A DNA stretch of 64,000 nt, taken from positions 1-64,000 of the forward strand of contig CAKTFN010000002.1 in assembly GCA_934561055.1 (NCBI GenBank). The letters are read 5' to 3'. Positions 8,667 to 16,608 of this stretch are shown here, piece after piece. Numbering within the stretch: the first letter of the stretch is position 1; every line of letters starts with the position of its first letter. Below the pieces are notes generated by a model, which worked only from the letters and a program-made list of their open reading frames with translations, was not told where the DNA came from and searched no databases. This DNA is from an uncultured Eubacteriales bacterium (GTDB lineage Bacteria; Bacillota; Clostridia; Oscillospirales; Acutalibacteraceae). The translations under genes and the position numbers were made by a program.

Positions 8667-9554
8667 TTATTCTTTGCTTTTTTCAAATTCAAAAGCATTC
8701 ATTGCCTTTTCCATATCCTCCGGCAAAGGAGCTTTGCAGGTGATTTTCTCACCGGTCACGGGTTGAAGAAAAGTGACCTCTCCGCAATGGAGAGCCTGAT
8801 GAGTGATATCTTCCCGTTCCTCGCCGTACATTCTGTCACCCAAAAGCGGTGTGCCGAGAAAAGCAAAATGAACTCTGATTTGATGGGTTCTTCCGGTTTC
8901 AAGATTGATTTTGAGGAGCGAAAGCCCGTTTCCGGTTTTGAGCGCTTTCCAGTGCGTGACGGCTCTGTCTCCCCTGTCGTCGGCGGTACGGTAAGTTTTC
9001 ATCGGATCGGGGCGGAAAATCGGCTTGTCAATCGTTCCGCTTCCTTCAAAGCGTCCCGTTGCCAGCGCATAGTAAGTTTTTTCAATGTTTCCGGAAAGAC
9101 GTGAGGCTGCGTGGCTGTTCAGCGCACAAACAACAAGGCCGCTCGTACCCTTGTCGAGCCGTCCGACGGCACGGAAGGAGCAGTTTTTTCCCTTTTTTGA
9201 AAGGTAGCCGCAAACGCTGTTTGCAAGTGTGTCCCCCTGATGATTGTGCGATTCGTGAATCGGCATATACGGCGGTTTGTTGACAACCAAAACATCGTCG
9301 TCTTCATAGATAATCTCCGGCATCACCGAACCGGGAGCGGCGGTTTTCTCATCTTCGGGAATATTTATCGTGACCCTGTCTCCCTCGTGAAGAAGGTCAA
9401 TCGTCCTTGCGTGTTCCCCGTTGACGAGAAGTCCGTTCTCAATGCGCTTCAGCGAGCGTATGAGTTTTGATGAAAGGTGAACATACCCTTTCAGAAAGCT
9501 GTAAAGCTTTGAAGCATCAAAACGTTCGTCAATCGTATATTCGAGCGTTCTCAT
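8667..9554 (-). CDS. RluA/RluD-family 23S rRNA pseudouridine synthase
   Basis: A 295-residue pseudouridine synthase acting on rRNA or tRNA uridines. An N-terminal S4-like RNA-binding part (about residues 10-70, SSKLIRSLKRIENGLLVNG) precedes the catalytic domain. The catalytic Asp lies in GRLDKGTSGLVV, and GRTHQIRVHFA is the second hallmark. The start codon overlaps the stop of the pncB gene as ATGA, so the two are co-transcribed although they are functionally unrelated. Which uridines it modifies cannot be told. Confidence 0.88.
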   Translation of the reverse strand: MRTLEYTIDERFDASKLYSFLKGYVHLSSKLIRSLKRIENGLLVNGEHARTIDLLHEGDRVTINIPEDEKTAAPGSVMPEIIYEDDDVLVVNKPPYMPIHESHNHQGDTLANSVCGYLSKKGKNCSFRAVGRLDKGTSGLVVCALNSHAASRLSGNIEKTYYALATGRFEGSGTIDKPIFRPDPMKTYRTADDRGDRAVTHWKALKTGNGLSLLKINLETGRTHQIRVHFAFLGTPLLGDRMYGEEREDITHQALHCGEVTFLQPVTGEKITCKAPLPEDMEKAMNAFEFEKSKE

Positions 9555-11008
9555 CTGTCCTTGACCGAATATTCGTCAAGAAGCTTTTTCTTTTCGTTCC
9601 AAAGCTTCTGAGAAAGGTCAACGTAATATTTATGCGGATTTTCAAAGCGCTTGATTTCGTCCCAAAGTGTGTTGACCTGCTCGTTGCAGTAGGCTTTGAT
9701 ATCCTTAATATCCGGGCTGTTATAAACCTTTTTTCCGTGGTCAAAAACTTTGACGTGAAGTTCCTTTGCGGTGAAATTGTCAAGGACCTTTCGTTTCCAT
9801 GTGTATGTCGGGTCAAAAATTTCGTAAGGCTTTCCGCTTTCAATCACCTCGTCGAAAAGGGTAACAACGTCGGCAAGAGCCTTTCCGGTTTCGTTGTCAT
9901 AAAGGCGATAAACCTTCTTTGCACACGGAGTTGTGATTTTTGAAACATTCTCGGAAAGTTTGATTCTCGGAATAATCTTATCTCCTTCCTCAACGGCAAC
10001 AATTTTATAAACACCGCCGAAAACCGGAGCGGAAGCCGCAGTGATAAGTCTTTCGCCGACGCCGAATGAGTCAAGCTGTGCGCCTTGGATGAGCATATCA
10101 CGAATGATGTTTTCGTCAAGCGAGTTGCTCGCAACAATTTTGCAATCGGGGAAGCCGGCCTCGTCAAGCATTTTTCTCGCCTTCTTGGAAAGGTAGGTGA
10201 TGTCGCCGGAGTCGATTCTGATTCCCTGCGGTCTGAAGCCGCGCGGAAGGACTTCCCTTTTAAAAGTTTCGATTGCATTCGGAACGCCGGATTTGAGAAC
10301 GTTGTATGTATCGACAAGGAGAGTGCAGTTATCCGGATACTGCCTTGCGTAGGCGCAAAAAGCTTCAAGTTCGGTGTCAAAAAGCTGAACCCAGCTGTGA
10401 GCCATTGTTCCGACGGCCGTTACTCCGTAATCACGCTCGTCAATCGTGCAGGCCGTTGCGTCGCAACCGCCGATATACGCAGCTCTCGCTCCGTAAATTG
10501 CGCCGTCATAACCCTGCGCTCTTCGTGAACCGAACTCCATGATTTTTCTGTTTCCGGCGGCACGCTTAATGCGGTTCGCCTTTGTTGCAATGAGGCTTTG
10601 ATGGTTAATTGTGAGAAGAACCATTGTTTCAATGAGCTGAGCCTCCATAACCGGTCCTCTGACCGTTACGATCGGTTCACCCGGAAAAATAACGGTTCCT
10701 TCCGGAATTGCCCAAACGTCGCAACTGAATTTGAAGGAGGAAAGATAAGAAAGAAAATCTTCGTTGAAGCCTTTCTTTCTGAGCAACTCAATGTCCTTCT
10801 GAGTGAACCGAAGATTTTCAAGGTAATCAATGAGTTGACGAAGACCGGCCATAATCGCAAAGCCGCCGTCGTCGGGAACCTGACGGAAGAACATGTCAAA
10901 CCAAGTGATTTTGTTTCCGAGTCCGTTGCAAAAATATCCGTTCGCCATTGAAAGCTCATAAAAATCGGTGAGCATTGTGAGATTTCTCTCTTTAAGCGTG
11001 TTACCCAT
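9551..11008 (-). CDS. pncB: Nicotinate phosphoribosyltransferase
   Basis: A 485-residue enzyme that converts nicotinate, PRPP and ATP to nicotinate mononucleotide in NAD salvage. Family marks: TDFYELSMANGYF at the N-terminus, EFGSRRAQGYDGAI (phosphoribosyl site), GTMAHSWVQ, IRIDSGDI and the long C-terminal domain typical of the Gram-positive type. ATG 11008 follows an AGGAGGAAG ribosome site. A cysteine hydrolase related to nicotinamidases lies far away at 59.9 kb. First gene of a two-gene operon with the RluA-family synthase. Confidence 0.93.
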   Translation of the reverse strand: MGNTLKERNLTMLTDFYELSMANGYFCNGLGNKITWFDMFFRQVPDDGGFAIMAGLRQLIDYLENLRFTQKDIELLRKKGFNEDFLSYLSSFKFSCDVWAIPEGTVIFPGEPIVTVRGPVMEAQLIETMVLLTINHQSLIATKANRIKRAAGNRKIMEFGSRRAQGYDGAIYGARAAYIGGCDATACTIDERDYGVTAVGTMAHSWVQLFDTELEAFCAYARQYPDNCTLLVDTYNVLKSGVPNAIETFKREVLPRGFRPQGIRIDSGDITYLSKKARKMLDEAGFPDCKIVASNSLDENIIRDMLIQGAQLDSFGVGERLITAASAPVFGGVYKIVAVEEGDKIIPRIKLSENVSKITTPCAKKVYRLYDNETGKALADVVTLFDEVIESGKPYEIFDPTYTWKRKVLDNFTAKELHVKVFDHGKKVYNSPDIKDIKAYCNEQVNTLWDEIKRFENPHKYYVDLSQKLWNEKKKLLDEYSVKDR

Positions 11009-11045
11009 TATACTTCCTCCTGATAATGAAGTTATATTTTGTGTT

Positions 11046-11074
11046 AGTATACTCCTTAATTATTACAAATTAAA
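11046..11074 (-). promoter_or_regulatory. Promoter of pncB
   Basis: Minus strand: TTTAAT, 17 bp, TATACT, about 35 bp before the start codon. The -10 is good, the -35 weak. Confidence 0.5.
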
Positions 11075-11409
11075 GCGTTTTTCGCAAAAAGGCTTATTTT
11101 AATTTTAAAAATCCTTTTTCCGGCAACGCTAAACAAAGCTCAATCCCCCGCTTTTTTGCCGAAGGTGCGGATTCGATTACCGAAAGAGGGTGTCCTAGAA
11201 ATACAATAAAAATATTTTCCCAATCAAAGAATTCCTCTCATTTTTCTTTTTAAATCGTAACGCAAAATTGTCAATTTTTTGTATTATTTTGTTAACAAAA
11301 AGTTCCGATTGTTTAATTTTTTTGTTGTTTTTCGTCGAAATATATAATGGAATTTACTTTTCGGAATGATTATTTGATTGTGTAATTAGAAATATTATTT
11401 CAGCTCTAA
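11075..11409. other. AT-rich intergenic region
   Basis: About 330 bp with no credible open frame on either strand and no clear repeat; separates the divergent pncB and HTH genes. Confidence 0.5.
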
Positions 11410-11438
11410 TTGACAAAAAGAAAATGATATGATAACAT
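11410..11438 (+). promoter_or_regulatory. Promoter of the HTH regulator
   Basis: TTGACA, 17 bp, TAACAT; leader of about 55 nt to ATG 11499. Confidence 0.65.
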
Positions 11439-11498
11439 TAACTACGGAAGTAATTCTTGATGGAATTATTAACCAAAATTTTTAGGGGTGTGATTTTA

Positions 11499-11744
11499 AT
11501 GAGAATCAGAAAACAGGCACTTGGCACGCGCAACATGGTTGGCGCAAAAATCGAGGCTAAGAGAAAAGAACTCGGTATGAAGCAGATCGACCTTCTTACC
11601 CAGCTCCAGATCAAGGGCGTTGAGCTCACCGCTTCGGGTCTTTCAAAGCTTGAAGGCCAGATCAGAAGCGTTAACGACTATGAACTCGTTGCAATCGCCG
11701 ACGTTCTCGGCGTTTCAATCAACTGGCTCGTAGGCAAAGAATAA
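11499..11744 (+). CDS. XRE/Cro-type helix-turn-helix regulator
   Basis: An 81-residue single-domain DNA-binding protein. The HTH runs from about residue 14 to 75: IEAKRKELGMKQIDLLTQL, then the recognition helix TASGLSKLEGQIRSVND, then ELVAIADVLGVSINWLVG. There is no ligand domain. ATG 11499 is preferred over 11457 because a GGGGTG site lies upstream and it gives a clean domain start. Own promoter upstream and a long hairpin right after the stop make it a single-gene transcript. Target unknown. Confidence 0.85.
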   Translation: MRIRKQALGTRNMVGAKIEAKRKELGMKQIDLLTQLQIKGVELTASGLSKLEGQIRSVNDYELVAIADVLGVSINWLVGKE

Positions 11745-11770
11745 TTTTCGCCTGATTTTTTAGAATCACT

Positions 11771-11840
11771 GTGCGCCCGGAGCGTGTTTATCAAAAATAA
11801 AACTCCTCTTTTGTTTTTGATAAATATGCTTCGGGCGTAC
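11771..11840 (+). terminator. 32-bp RNA hairpin downstream of HTH gene
   Basis: Arms 11771-11802 and 11809-11840 around a 6-nt loop. In plus-strand RNA all 32 positions pair: 27 Watson-Crick and 5 G-U wobbles (positions 11773, 11780, 11784, 11786 with U partners; U11798 with G). In minus-strand RNA the five would be A-C mismatches, so the structure belongs to the plus transcript. The following T-rich stretch is weak, so terminator or stable RNA end are both possible. Confidence 0.7.
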
Positions 11841-11861
11841 TTTCTTTATGCCGAAAAAAAC

Positions 11862-11890
11862 TTGCCAAACCGCCTTCGCTGTGGTAAAAT
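11862..11890 (+). promoter_or_regulatory. Promoter of lepA
   Basis: TTGCCA, 17 bp, TAAAAT, about 30 bp before the TTG start codon. Confidence 0.6.
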
Positions 11891-11920
11891 AAAATGATTA
11901 TATTTATGAGGTGATATACT

Positions 11921-13732
11921 TTGGCAACACCTAAAGAAAACATCAGAAACTTTTCAATCATCGCCCATATCGACCACGGAAAATCGACCCTTGCCGACCG
12001 CCTTTTGGAGCTCACCGATTCCGTTGCAAAAAGGGACATGACCGCCCAGCTTCTTGACGATATGGATCTTGAAAGGGAAAGAGGAATCACGATTAAATCC
12101 CATGCCGTCAAGCTTGATTACAAAGCAAAGGACGGAAAAACATATGAACTCAACCTCATTGACACTCCGGGTCACGTTGACTTTAACTACGAAGTTTCGC
12201 GTTCCCTCGCCGCGTGCGAAGGCGCACTTTTGGTTGTTGACGCTTCGCAAGGGATTGAAGCGCAAACGCTTGCAAACACCTATCTTGCCCTTGACCACAA
12301 TCTCGAACTCGTTCCGGTAATCAACAAAATCGACCTTCCCGCAGCAGATCCCGACCATGTTGCGGCTGAAGTTGAGGACGTAATCGGCCTTGACTGCTCA
12401 AATGCACCGAAGGTTTCCGCAAAAACGGGCGAAAACGTTGAAGCCGTTCTTGAACGCATTGTTGAAGACATTCCGGCGCCGAAAGCGAATGATGACGCTC
12501 CCCTTCGTGCCCTCATTTTTGACTCGGTTTATGATAACTACAAAGGCGTTATCGTTTATGTCCGCGTCATGGAAGGAACTATTTCTGCCGGCGAAACGAT
12601 GAAAATGATGGCAACTCAGGCTCAGTTCAACGTTGTTGAAGTCGGATATATGCGAGCCACAGGCATGGAACCGTGCGAAACACTTTCCGCCGGAGAAGTC
12701 GGCTACATCACCGCTTCAATCAAAACCGTTCGTGACGCAAAAGTCGGCGACACCGTCACAAAAGTCGAACGTCCGGCAACAGAGCCGCTTCCCGGCTACC
12801 GCAAAGTTAACCCGATGGTTTTCTGCGGCGTTTATCCGGCTGACGGTGCGGATTACGAGGCTTTGCGTGATGCGCTTGAAAAATTGCAGCTCAACGACGC
12901 TTCGCTCTCCTATGAACCGGAAACATCGGGTGCGCTCGGTTTCGGTTTCCGCTGCGGCTTTCTCGGACTTCTTCACCTTGAAATTATTCAGGAAAGACTT
13001 GAAAGAGAGTATAACCTCGATCTCGTCACAACCGTTCCGAGCGTTGTTTATAAAATCCATCTTCGTGACGGTTCCGTTGTTGAAGTTGACAATCCGACCC
13101 ATTATCCCGATCCTGCGGATATTGACTTTTCCGAGGAGCCTATCACAAACGCACACATCTATTCTCCGCCGGATTACGTCGGCGCAATCATGGATCTTTG
13201 CCAGGACAGACGCGGCGTTTTCAAAGATATGACCTATCTTGCGAAGGATCGCGTTGACATCCATTACGAGCTTCCGCTCAACGAAATCATCTATGACTTC
13301 TTTGACGTTCTCAAATCAAGAACAAGGGGCTACGCCTCGTTTGACTACGAAATTTCACGTTACGACCGCTCAAATCTTCAAAAGGTTGACGTTCTTCTCA
13401 ACGGTGATGTGATTGACGCTCTCAGCTTTATTATCCATTCCGACAAAGCCATGGCAAGAGCGAGAAGGATTGCGGAGCGCCTCAAGGAAACCATTCCGAG
13501 ACAGATGTTTGAAATTCCGATTCAGGTTGCAATCGGAAGCAAGGTTATTGCCCGAGAAACCGTTAAGGCAATGCGAAAAGACGTTCTTGCAAAATGCTAC
13601 GGCGGCGACATTACAAGAAAGAAAAAGCTCCTTGAAAAGCAGAAGGAAGGCAAAAAGCGTATGCGTCAGTTCGGTACGGTTGAAGTTCCTCAGGAAGCTT
13701 TCATGGCTGTTCTCAAGCTTGAGGAAAACTGA
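11921..13732 (+). CDS. lepA: Elongation factor 4 (LepA)
   Basis: A 603-residue ribosome-associated GTPase that back-translocates or rescues stalled ribosomes. AHIDHGKSTLADRL (G1), DTPGHVDF (G3) and INKIDLP (G4) form the GTPase domain; the EF-G-like domains and the LepA-specific C-terminus (RHIxxx-type KKLLEKQKEGKKRMRQFG) follow. Length matches the family. Translation begins at TTG 11921, with GAGGTGA at the right distance. hemW starts directly after the stop, the same lepA-hemW order as in Bacillus, but here the pair is 31 kb from the heat-shock operon. Confidence 0.97.
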   Translation: MATPKENIRNFSIIAHIDHGKSTLADRLLELTDSVAKRDMTAQLLDDMDLERERGITIKSHAVKLDYKAKDGKTYELNLIDTPGHVDFNYEVSRSLAACEGALLVVDASQGIEAQTLANTYLALDHNLELVPVINKIDLPAADPDHVAAEVEDVIGLDCSNAPKVSAKTGENVEAVLERIVEDIPAPKANDDAPLRALIFDSVYDNYKGVIVYVRVMEGTISAGETMKMMATQAQFNVVEVGYMRATGMEPCETLSAGEVGYITASIKTVRDAKVGDTVTKVERPATEPLPGYRKVNPMVFCGVYPADGADYEALRDALEKLQLNDASLSYEPETSGALGFGFRCGFLGLLHLEIIQERLEREYNLDLVTTVPSVVYKIHLRDGSVVEVDNPTHYPDPADIDFSEEPITNAHIYSPPDYVGAIMDLCQDRRGVFKDMTYLAKDRVDIHYELPLNEIIYDFFDVLKSRTRGYASFDYEISRYDRSNLQKVDVLLNGDVIDALSFIIHSDKAMARARRIAERLKETIPRQMFEIPIQVAIGSKVIARETVKAMRKDVLAKCYGGDITRKKKLLEKQKEGKKRMRQFGTVEVPQEAFMAVLKLEEN

Positions 13733-13733
13733 C

Positions 13734-14828
13734 GTGAAAGGCCTTTATATTCACATTCCGTTCTGCCTTTCAAAATGCTCCTACTGTTCATTTTATTCTT
13801 TTGCGGCATCGGAAGCGATGAAGGACGAATATCTTTCGTCGCTTCTTTCGCATATTGATTATTGGGTCAAAAAGGAAAAATTCTTCTTCAATTCGGTCTA
13901 TTTCGGCGGCGGAACACCGTCCGTTTTTGGCGGAGAACGGCTTTTTAAAGTACTTTCAAAGGTCAAAGAAAGTTTCTCCCTTTCGCCTGACTGCGAAATC
14001 ACGGTTGAAGTCAACCCGTCTTCCGCAAGCGAAGAACTGTTTTCTTTTTTAAAAAAAGGCGGCGTGAACCGCATTTCAATGGGCGTTCAATCCGCAATTA
14101 CTAAAGAACGAAAAGCAATCGGCAGAAATTCGGACTGCAATCAGGTAAAAGCAGCTCTTTCTCTTTGCAAAAAGTTCGGCATTGAAAACACCTCGCTTGA
14201 TTTAATGCTCGGCCTTCCGTTTCAAACAAAAGAGAGCCTTGAAGAAAGTCTTTCCTTTATCATCGAATCAAAAACGAAGCACGTCAGCGCATATATGCTG
14301 AAGCTTGAAGAAGGCACTCCCCTTTTTGAAAGAAAAAATGCGCTCCCTCTTCCCGATGAGGACGAGGTCTGCGATATGTATTTTCAGGTCTGCAAAACGC
14401 TTTTTGAAAACGGCTTTGAGCATTACGAAATTTCAAACTTCGCCCGACCCGGTTTTCAAAGCCGCCACAACAACAAGTACTGGCTCTGTGAAGAATATCT
14501 CGGGCTCGGCCCTTCGGCTCATTCCTTCCTTGACGGAAAACGCTTTTATTACGAGAGCGACTTGAACGCTTTTTTGAAAAATTCGCCCCCGGTTTCAGAC
14601 GGCTTCGGCGGCGACGAAGAGGAGTTTGTAATGCTTGCGCTCCGCCTTTCAAGAGGGCTTCGCTTTGACGAATACGAAAAACGTTTCGGCAAAAATTATC
14701 CCAAAGAAAAAGTCGAGAAAGCTCGAAAGCTTCAAAACTACGGGCTTTTAAACGTTGACGAAAAAAAAATATGCCTTTCGGAAAAAGGCTTTCTTCTTTC
14801 AAATTCGGTGATTGCCGAGCTGTGCTGA
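13734..14828 (+). CDS. hemW: Radical SAM heme chaperone HemW (HemN-like)
   Basis: A 364-residue radical SAM protein. The cluster ligands C11, C15 and C18 sit in CLSKCSYC; FGGGTPS, EVNPSS, RISMGVQS and GLPFQTKES follow in the usual order. It is shorter than true HemN and lacks the extra N-terminal cysteine, which fits HemW, the heme-transfer protein. GTG 13734 starts one base after the lepA stop, with the ribosome site inside lepA. The longer frame upstream overlaps lepA and is not used. Confidence 0.9.
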   Translation: MKGLYIHIPFCLSKCSYCSFYSFAASEAMKDEYLSSLLSHIDYWVKKEKFFFNSVYFGGGTPSVFGGERLFKVLSKVKESFSLSPDCEITVEVNPSSASEELFSFLKKGGVNRISMGVQSAITKERKAIGRNSDCNQVKAALSLCKKFGIENTSLDLMLGLPFQTKESLEESLSFIIESKTKHVSAYMLKLEEGTPLFERKNALPLPDEDEVCDMYFQVCKTLFENGFEHYEISNFARPGFQSRHNNKYWLCEEYLGLGPSAHSFLDGKRFYYESDLNAFLKNSPPVSDGFGGDEEEFVMLALRLSRGLRFDEYEKRFGKNYPKEKVEKARKLQNYGLLNVDEKKICLSEKGFLLSNSVIAELC

Positions 14829-14829
14829 A

Positions 14830-14866
14830 AACAACACTGTCCGAAAAATCGGGAAGGGCGTTGTTA
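14830..14866 (+). terminator. Imperfect terminator hairpin after hemW
   Basis: AACAAC 14830-14835 pairs with GTTGTT 14860-14865, with a mismatched inner stem; abuts the next -35 box. Confidence 0.4.
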
Positions 14867-14895
14867 TTGACAATTTGCGGCAATTATGATACTAT
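14867..14895 (+). promoter_or_regulatory. Promoter of the 33-residue peptide transcript
   Basis: TTGACA, 17 bp, TACTAT. Seven bases later comes CAAAGAAGGC (14903-14912), the predicted 5' end. The convergent minus promoter at 15205-15233 has the same layout and the same ten-base start. Confidence 0.7.
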
Positions 14896-14959
14896 TTTTC
14901 CGCAAAGAAGGCTACTTGTAAAAACGGTAGGCGGTTTACCTCACGAAAGCTTTTCTTCC

Positions 14960-15006
14960 GGGAGGGACGATTTTATTATTTCCCTCCACTGTTTGCGGAG
15001 GGGGTG
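14960..15006 (+). promoter_or_regulatory. Leader with alternative pairing of the ribosome site
   Basis: TCCCTCC (14981-14987) can pair perfectly with GGAGGGA (14961-14967), leaving the ribosome site free, or its CCCTCC with GGAGGG (14997-15002) inside the ribosome site of the small peptide, closing it. Both are perfect helices and exclude each other. This is the layout of a translational switch or of a toxin mRNA held inactive until processed. Confidence 0.6.
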
Positions 15007-15011
15007 TTGTG

Positions 15012-15113
15012 ATGGAATATTTTGCAATGATGGCTCTGATCCTTATTTTTGCAACGGGATACATAGCCGTCCTTTCAAAAGCATCGGACAATAACAGGAA
15101 TAATAAAAAATAA
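15012..15113 (+). CDS. 33-residue membrane peptide, possible type I toxin
   Basis: A small gene with a very strong ribosome site (GGAGGGGGTG, 14997-15006). The peptide has one hydrophobic helix (about residues 3-21, MMALILIFATGYIAVL) and a polar, charged tail (KASDNNRNNKK). Size, single helix and charged tail match the Fst class of type I toxins; I see no clear sequence identity to Fst or to KdpF. The stop codon lies inside the terminator stem. Its leader can mask the ribosome site, and a convergent promoter makes an antisense RNA over its 3' end. The gene is well supported by its signals; toxin function is inference. Confidence 0.6.
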   Translation: MEYFAMMALILIFATGYIAVLSKASDNNRNNKK

Positions 15114-15150
15114 CCGCCTCGGCTTCCAAAAACGATTGCGGTTATTTTTT
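15105..15150. terminator. Bidirectional terminator shared by two convergent transcripts
   Basis: Perfect 13-bp arms (15105-15117, 15138-15150) ending in six T on the plus strand and, by symmetry, six T on the minus strand. It holds the last codon and stop of the small peptide. The plus leader GGCGGTT (14930-14936) is complementary to AACCGCC (15112-15118) in this stem. Confidence 0.85.
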
Positions 15151-15198
15151 AATAACATAATCTGAGGGCGAACCGCTTACTACAGTTGCCTTCTTTGT
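15105..15198 (-). ncRNA. Putative convergent antisense small RNA (antitoxin candidate)
   Basis: A consensus minus-strand promoter predicts a start near 15198 and the shared terminator ends the RNA near 15105, giving about 95 nt without an open frame of note. Its last ~45 nt are perfectly complementary to the end of the peptide mRNA. Its 5' end CAAAGAAGGCAACT repeats the 5' end of the peptide mRNA (CAAAGAAGGCTACT). The layout matches Gram-positive par/Fst RNA I-RNA II loci. Predicted from promoter and terminator only. Confidence 0.5.
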
Positions 15199-15204
15199 AT
15201 CTTT

Positions 15205-15233
15205 ATTATACTCACCCGCTCAGTATTTGTCAA
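15205..15233 (-). promoter_or_regulatory. Promoter of the convergent small RNA
   Basis: Minus strand: perfect TTGACA, 17 bp, perfect TATAAT. No coding gene lies downstream on the minus strand before the terminator at 15150, so its product must be a short RNA. Confidence 0.75.
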
Positions 15234-15278
15234 GCGGATTTTATCTTCTTGAAATTTTATAAAGAAGGAGTGTTTTTG

Positions 15279-16463
15279 ATGAAACCTTTCGGTCTTGTTC
15301 TTGCCGGAGGCGGCGGAAAAGGCGCTTATCAAATCGGTGCATGGGAAGCAATGCGTGAAATCGGAGTTCGCTTTGAAGCGATTGCGGGCGTTTCAATCGG
15401 TTCAATCAACGGTGCGCTCATTGCCGCCGATGACTTCAAAGCCGCAACCGAGCTTTGGAACAACATCTCGCTCGACAAAGGCGTGAACATTTCCGAGCCT
15501 CTCCCCGACCCGGAGAACCTTTTCAGCACCAAAAACTGGGGAATACTTTTCAAAGAATTTGTCAAAAACGGCGGCTTTGACGCTTCGCCGGTTAAAGAGT
15601 TCATTTCACAGTATATCGACGAAAGCAAGGTTCGTGCGAGCAAAATCCCCTTCGGCCTTGTAACCGTTCAAATGTCGCAGGGAATGACCGGACTTGAACT
15701 TTTTATTGACGACATTCCCGAAGGCCAACTCATTGACTACCTTCTTGCCTCCTCGAATATTCCGCTTGCAAACAACATCGGCCCCGAGGGCGAAAAGTTC
15801 CTCGACGGCGGAGTTTACGACAATACGCCCGTTTCAATGCTCAAAAAATACGGCTATAACCGCCTTGTTGTTATTGACATTTCAACCATAAAGGGCGTGA
15901 ACCACAGCCTTGATTTTCTCAACTCAAACGTCGTTTATATTCGCCCTTACAACATCGACGACCTCGGTGCCTCGTTTGACTTCGACAGCGAAAACGTAAA
16001 AATTCGCATGAGAATGGGCTATCTTGACGCAAAAAAAGCCTTCTCCTATCTTTCGGGAAAGATTTTTTACTTTTCGCCGAAAACATTCCGAAACATGGTT
16101 TCTGAATACGGAGCGGACGCTGTCATGCAGCTTGAGGAACTTGCATATGAACTGAAAGTCGAACGCCTTTGCGTTTATACTCAAAAGCAATTCCTCTCGG
16201 CGGTCAAAAAAGCCTTTGACGAAAAGAACGCCGAAGAAGAGGAAAAAGAACGGGCAAAGGAAAGAGAAAAGGAAGAAAAGGAACGGTTGAAAGAAGAAAA
16301 GGAAAAGAACAAAGAAAAAGCAAAAGAACCCAAAGAAGAAAAGGAAACCGAAAGGGATAAACAGAAGGAAAGCTCACGGGGTTCGCTTTTCCGCTTTCTC
16401 TTTTCAAAAAAGGACGAAAAAACCTATGATGAAGCGGTTGCTCTCCTTCAAAAACTTTCATAA
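15279..16463 (+). CDS. Patatin-like phospholipase with Glu/Lys-rich tail
   Basis: A 394-residue RssA-type patatin lipid acyl hydrolase. The oxyanion loop is AGGGGKGAYQIG, the nucleophile Ser39 is in GVSIG, and the catalytic Asp176 is in LDGGVYDN. The core ends near residue 310; residues about 315-370 are almost only Glu, Lys and Arg, a highly charged, probably helical tail that is not part of the family. ATG 15279 follows AAAGAAGGAG; the longer frame lacks a ribosome site. Cytoplasmic, as no signal peptide is seen. Followed by its own terminator. Confidence 0.88.
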   Translation: MKPFGLVLAGGGGKGAYQIGAWEAMREIGVRFEAIAGVSIGSINGALIAADDFKAATELWNNISLDKGVNISEPLPDPENLFSTKNWGILFKEFVKNGGFDASPVKEFISQYIDESKVRASKIPFGLVTVQMSQGMTGLELFIDDIPEGQLIDYLLASSNIPLANNIGPEGEKFLDGGVYDNTPVSMLKKYGYNRLVVIDISTIKGVNHSLDFLNSNVVYIRPYNIDDLGASFDFDSENVKIRMRMGYLDAKKAFSYLSGKIFYFSPKTFRNMVSEYGADAVMQLEELAYELKVERLCVYTQKQFLSAVKKAFDEKNAEEEEKERAKEREKEEKERLKEEKEKNKEKAKEPKEEKETERDKQKESSRGSLFRFLFSKKDEKTYDEAVALLQKLS

Positions 16464-16469
16464 AATATG

Positions 16470-16499
16470 CGGCGAACCTTTTTGGGGTTCGCCGTTTTT
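16470..16499 (+). terminator. Rho-independent terminator after patatin gene
   Basis: CGGCGAACC (16470-16478) pairs with GGTTCGCCG (16486-16494), then five T. Confidence 0.9.
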
Positions 16500-16563
16500 C
16501 TCGCCCGAAAAGGATAAAAGTGGTTCGCTAAGCCGTTTGTTCAAATGAATTCTCCAATCAAAA

Positions 16564-16593
16564 AGCCGTCACACATAAGAACGTGTGGCGGCT
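16564..16593 (-). terminator. Terminator of the nucleoside transporter operon
   Basis: Arms 16564-16574 and 16583-16593 with one G-U or mismatch; a T run follows on the minus strand, right after the permease stop at 16609. Confidence 0.85.
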
Positions 16594-16608
16594 CGTTTTT
16601 CTCTGAAG

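Noticed and set aside
15012..15113. Small peptide as KdpF of a potassium pump
   Set aside because: Similar size, but no kdpABC genes follow and the polar tail is unlike KdpF.
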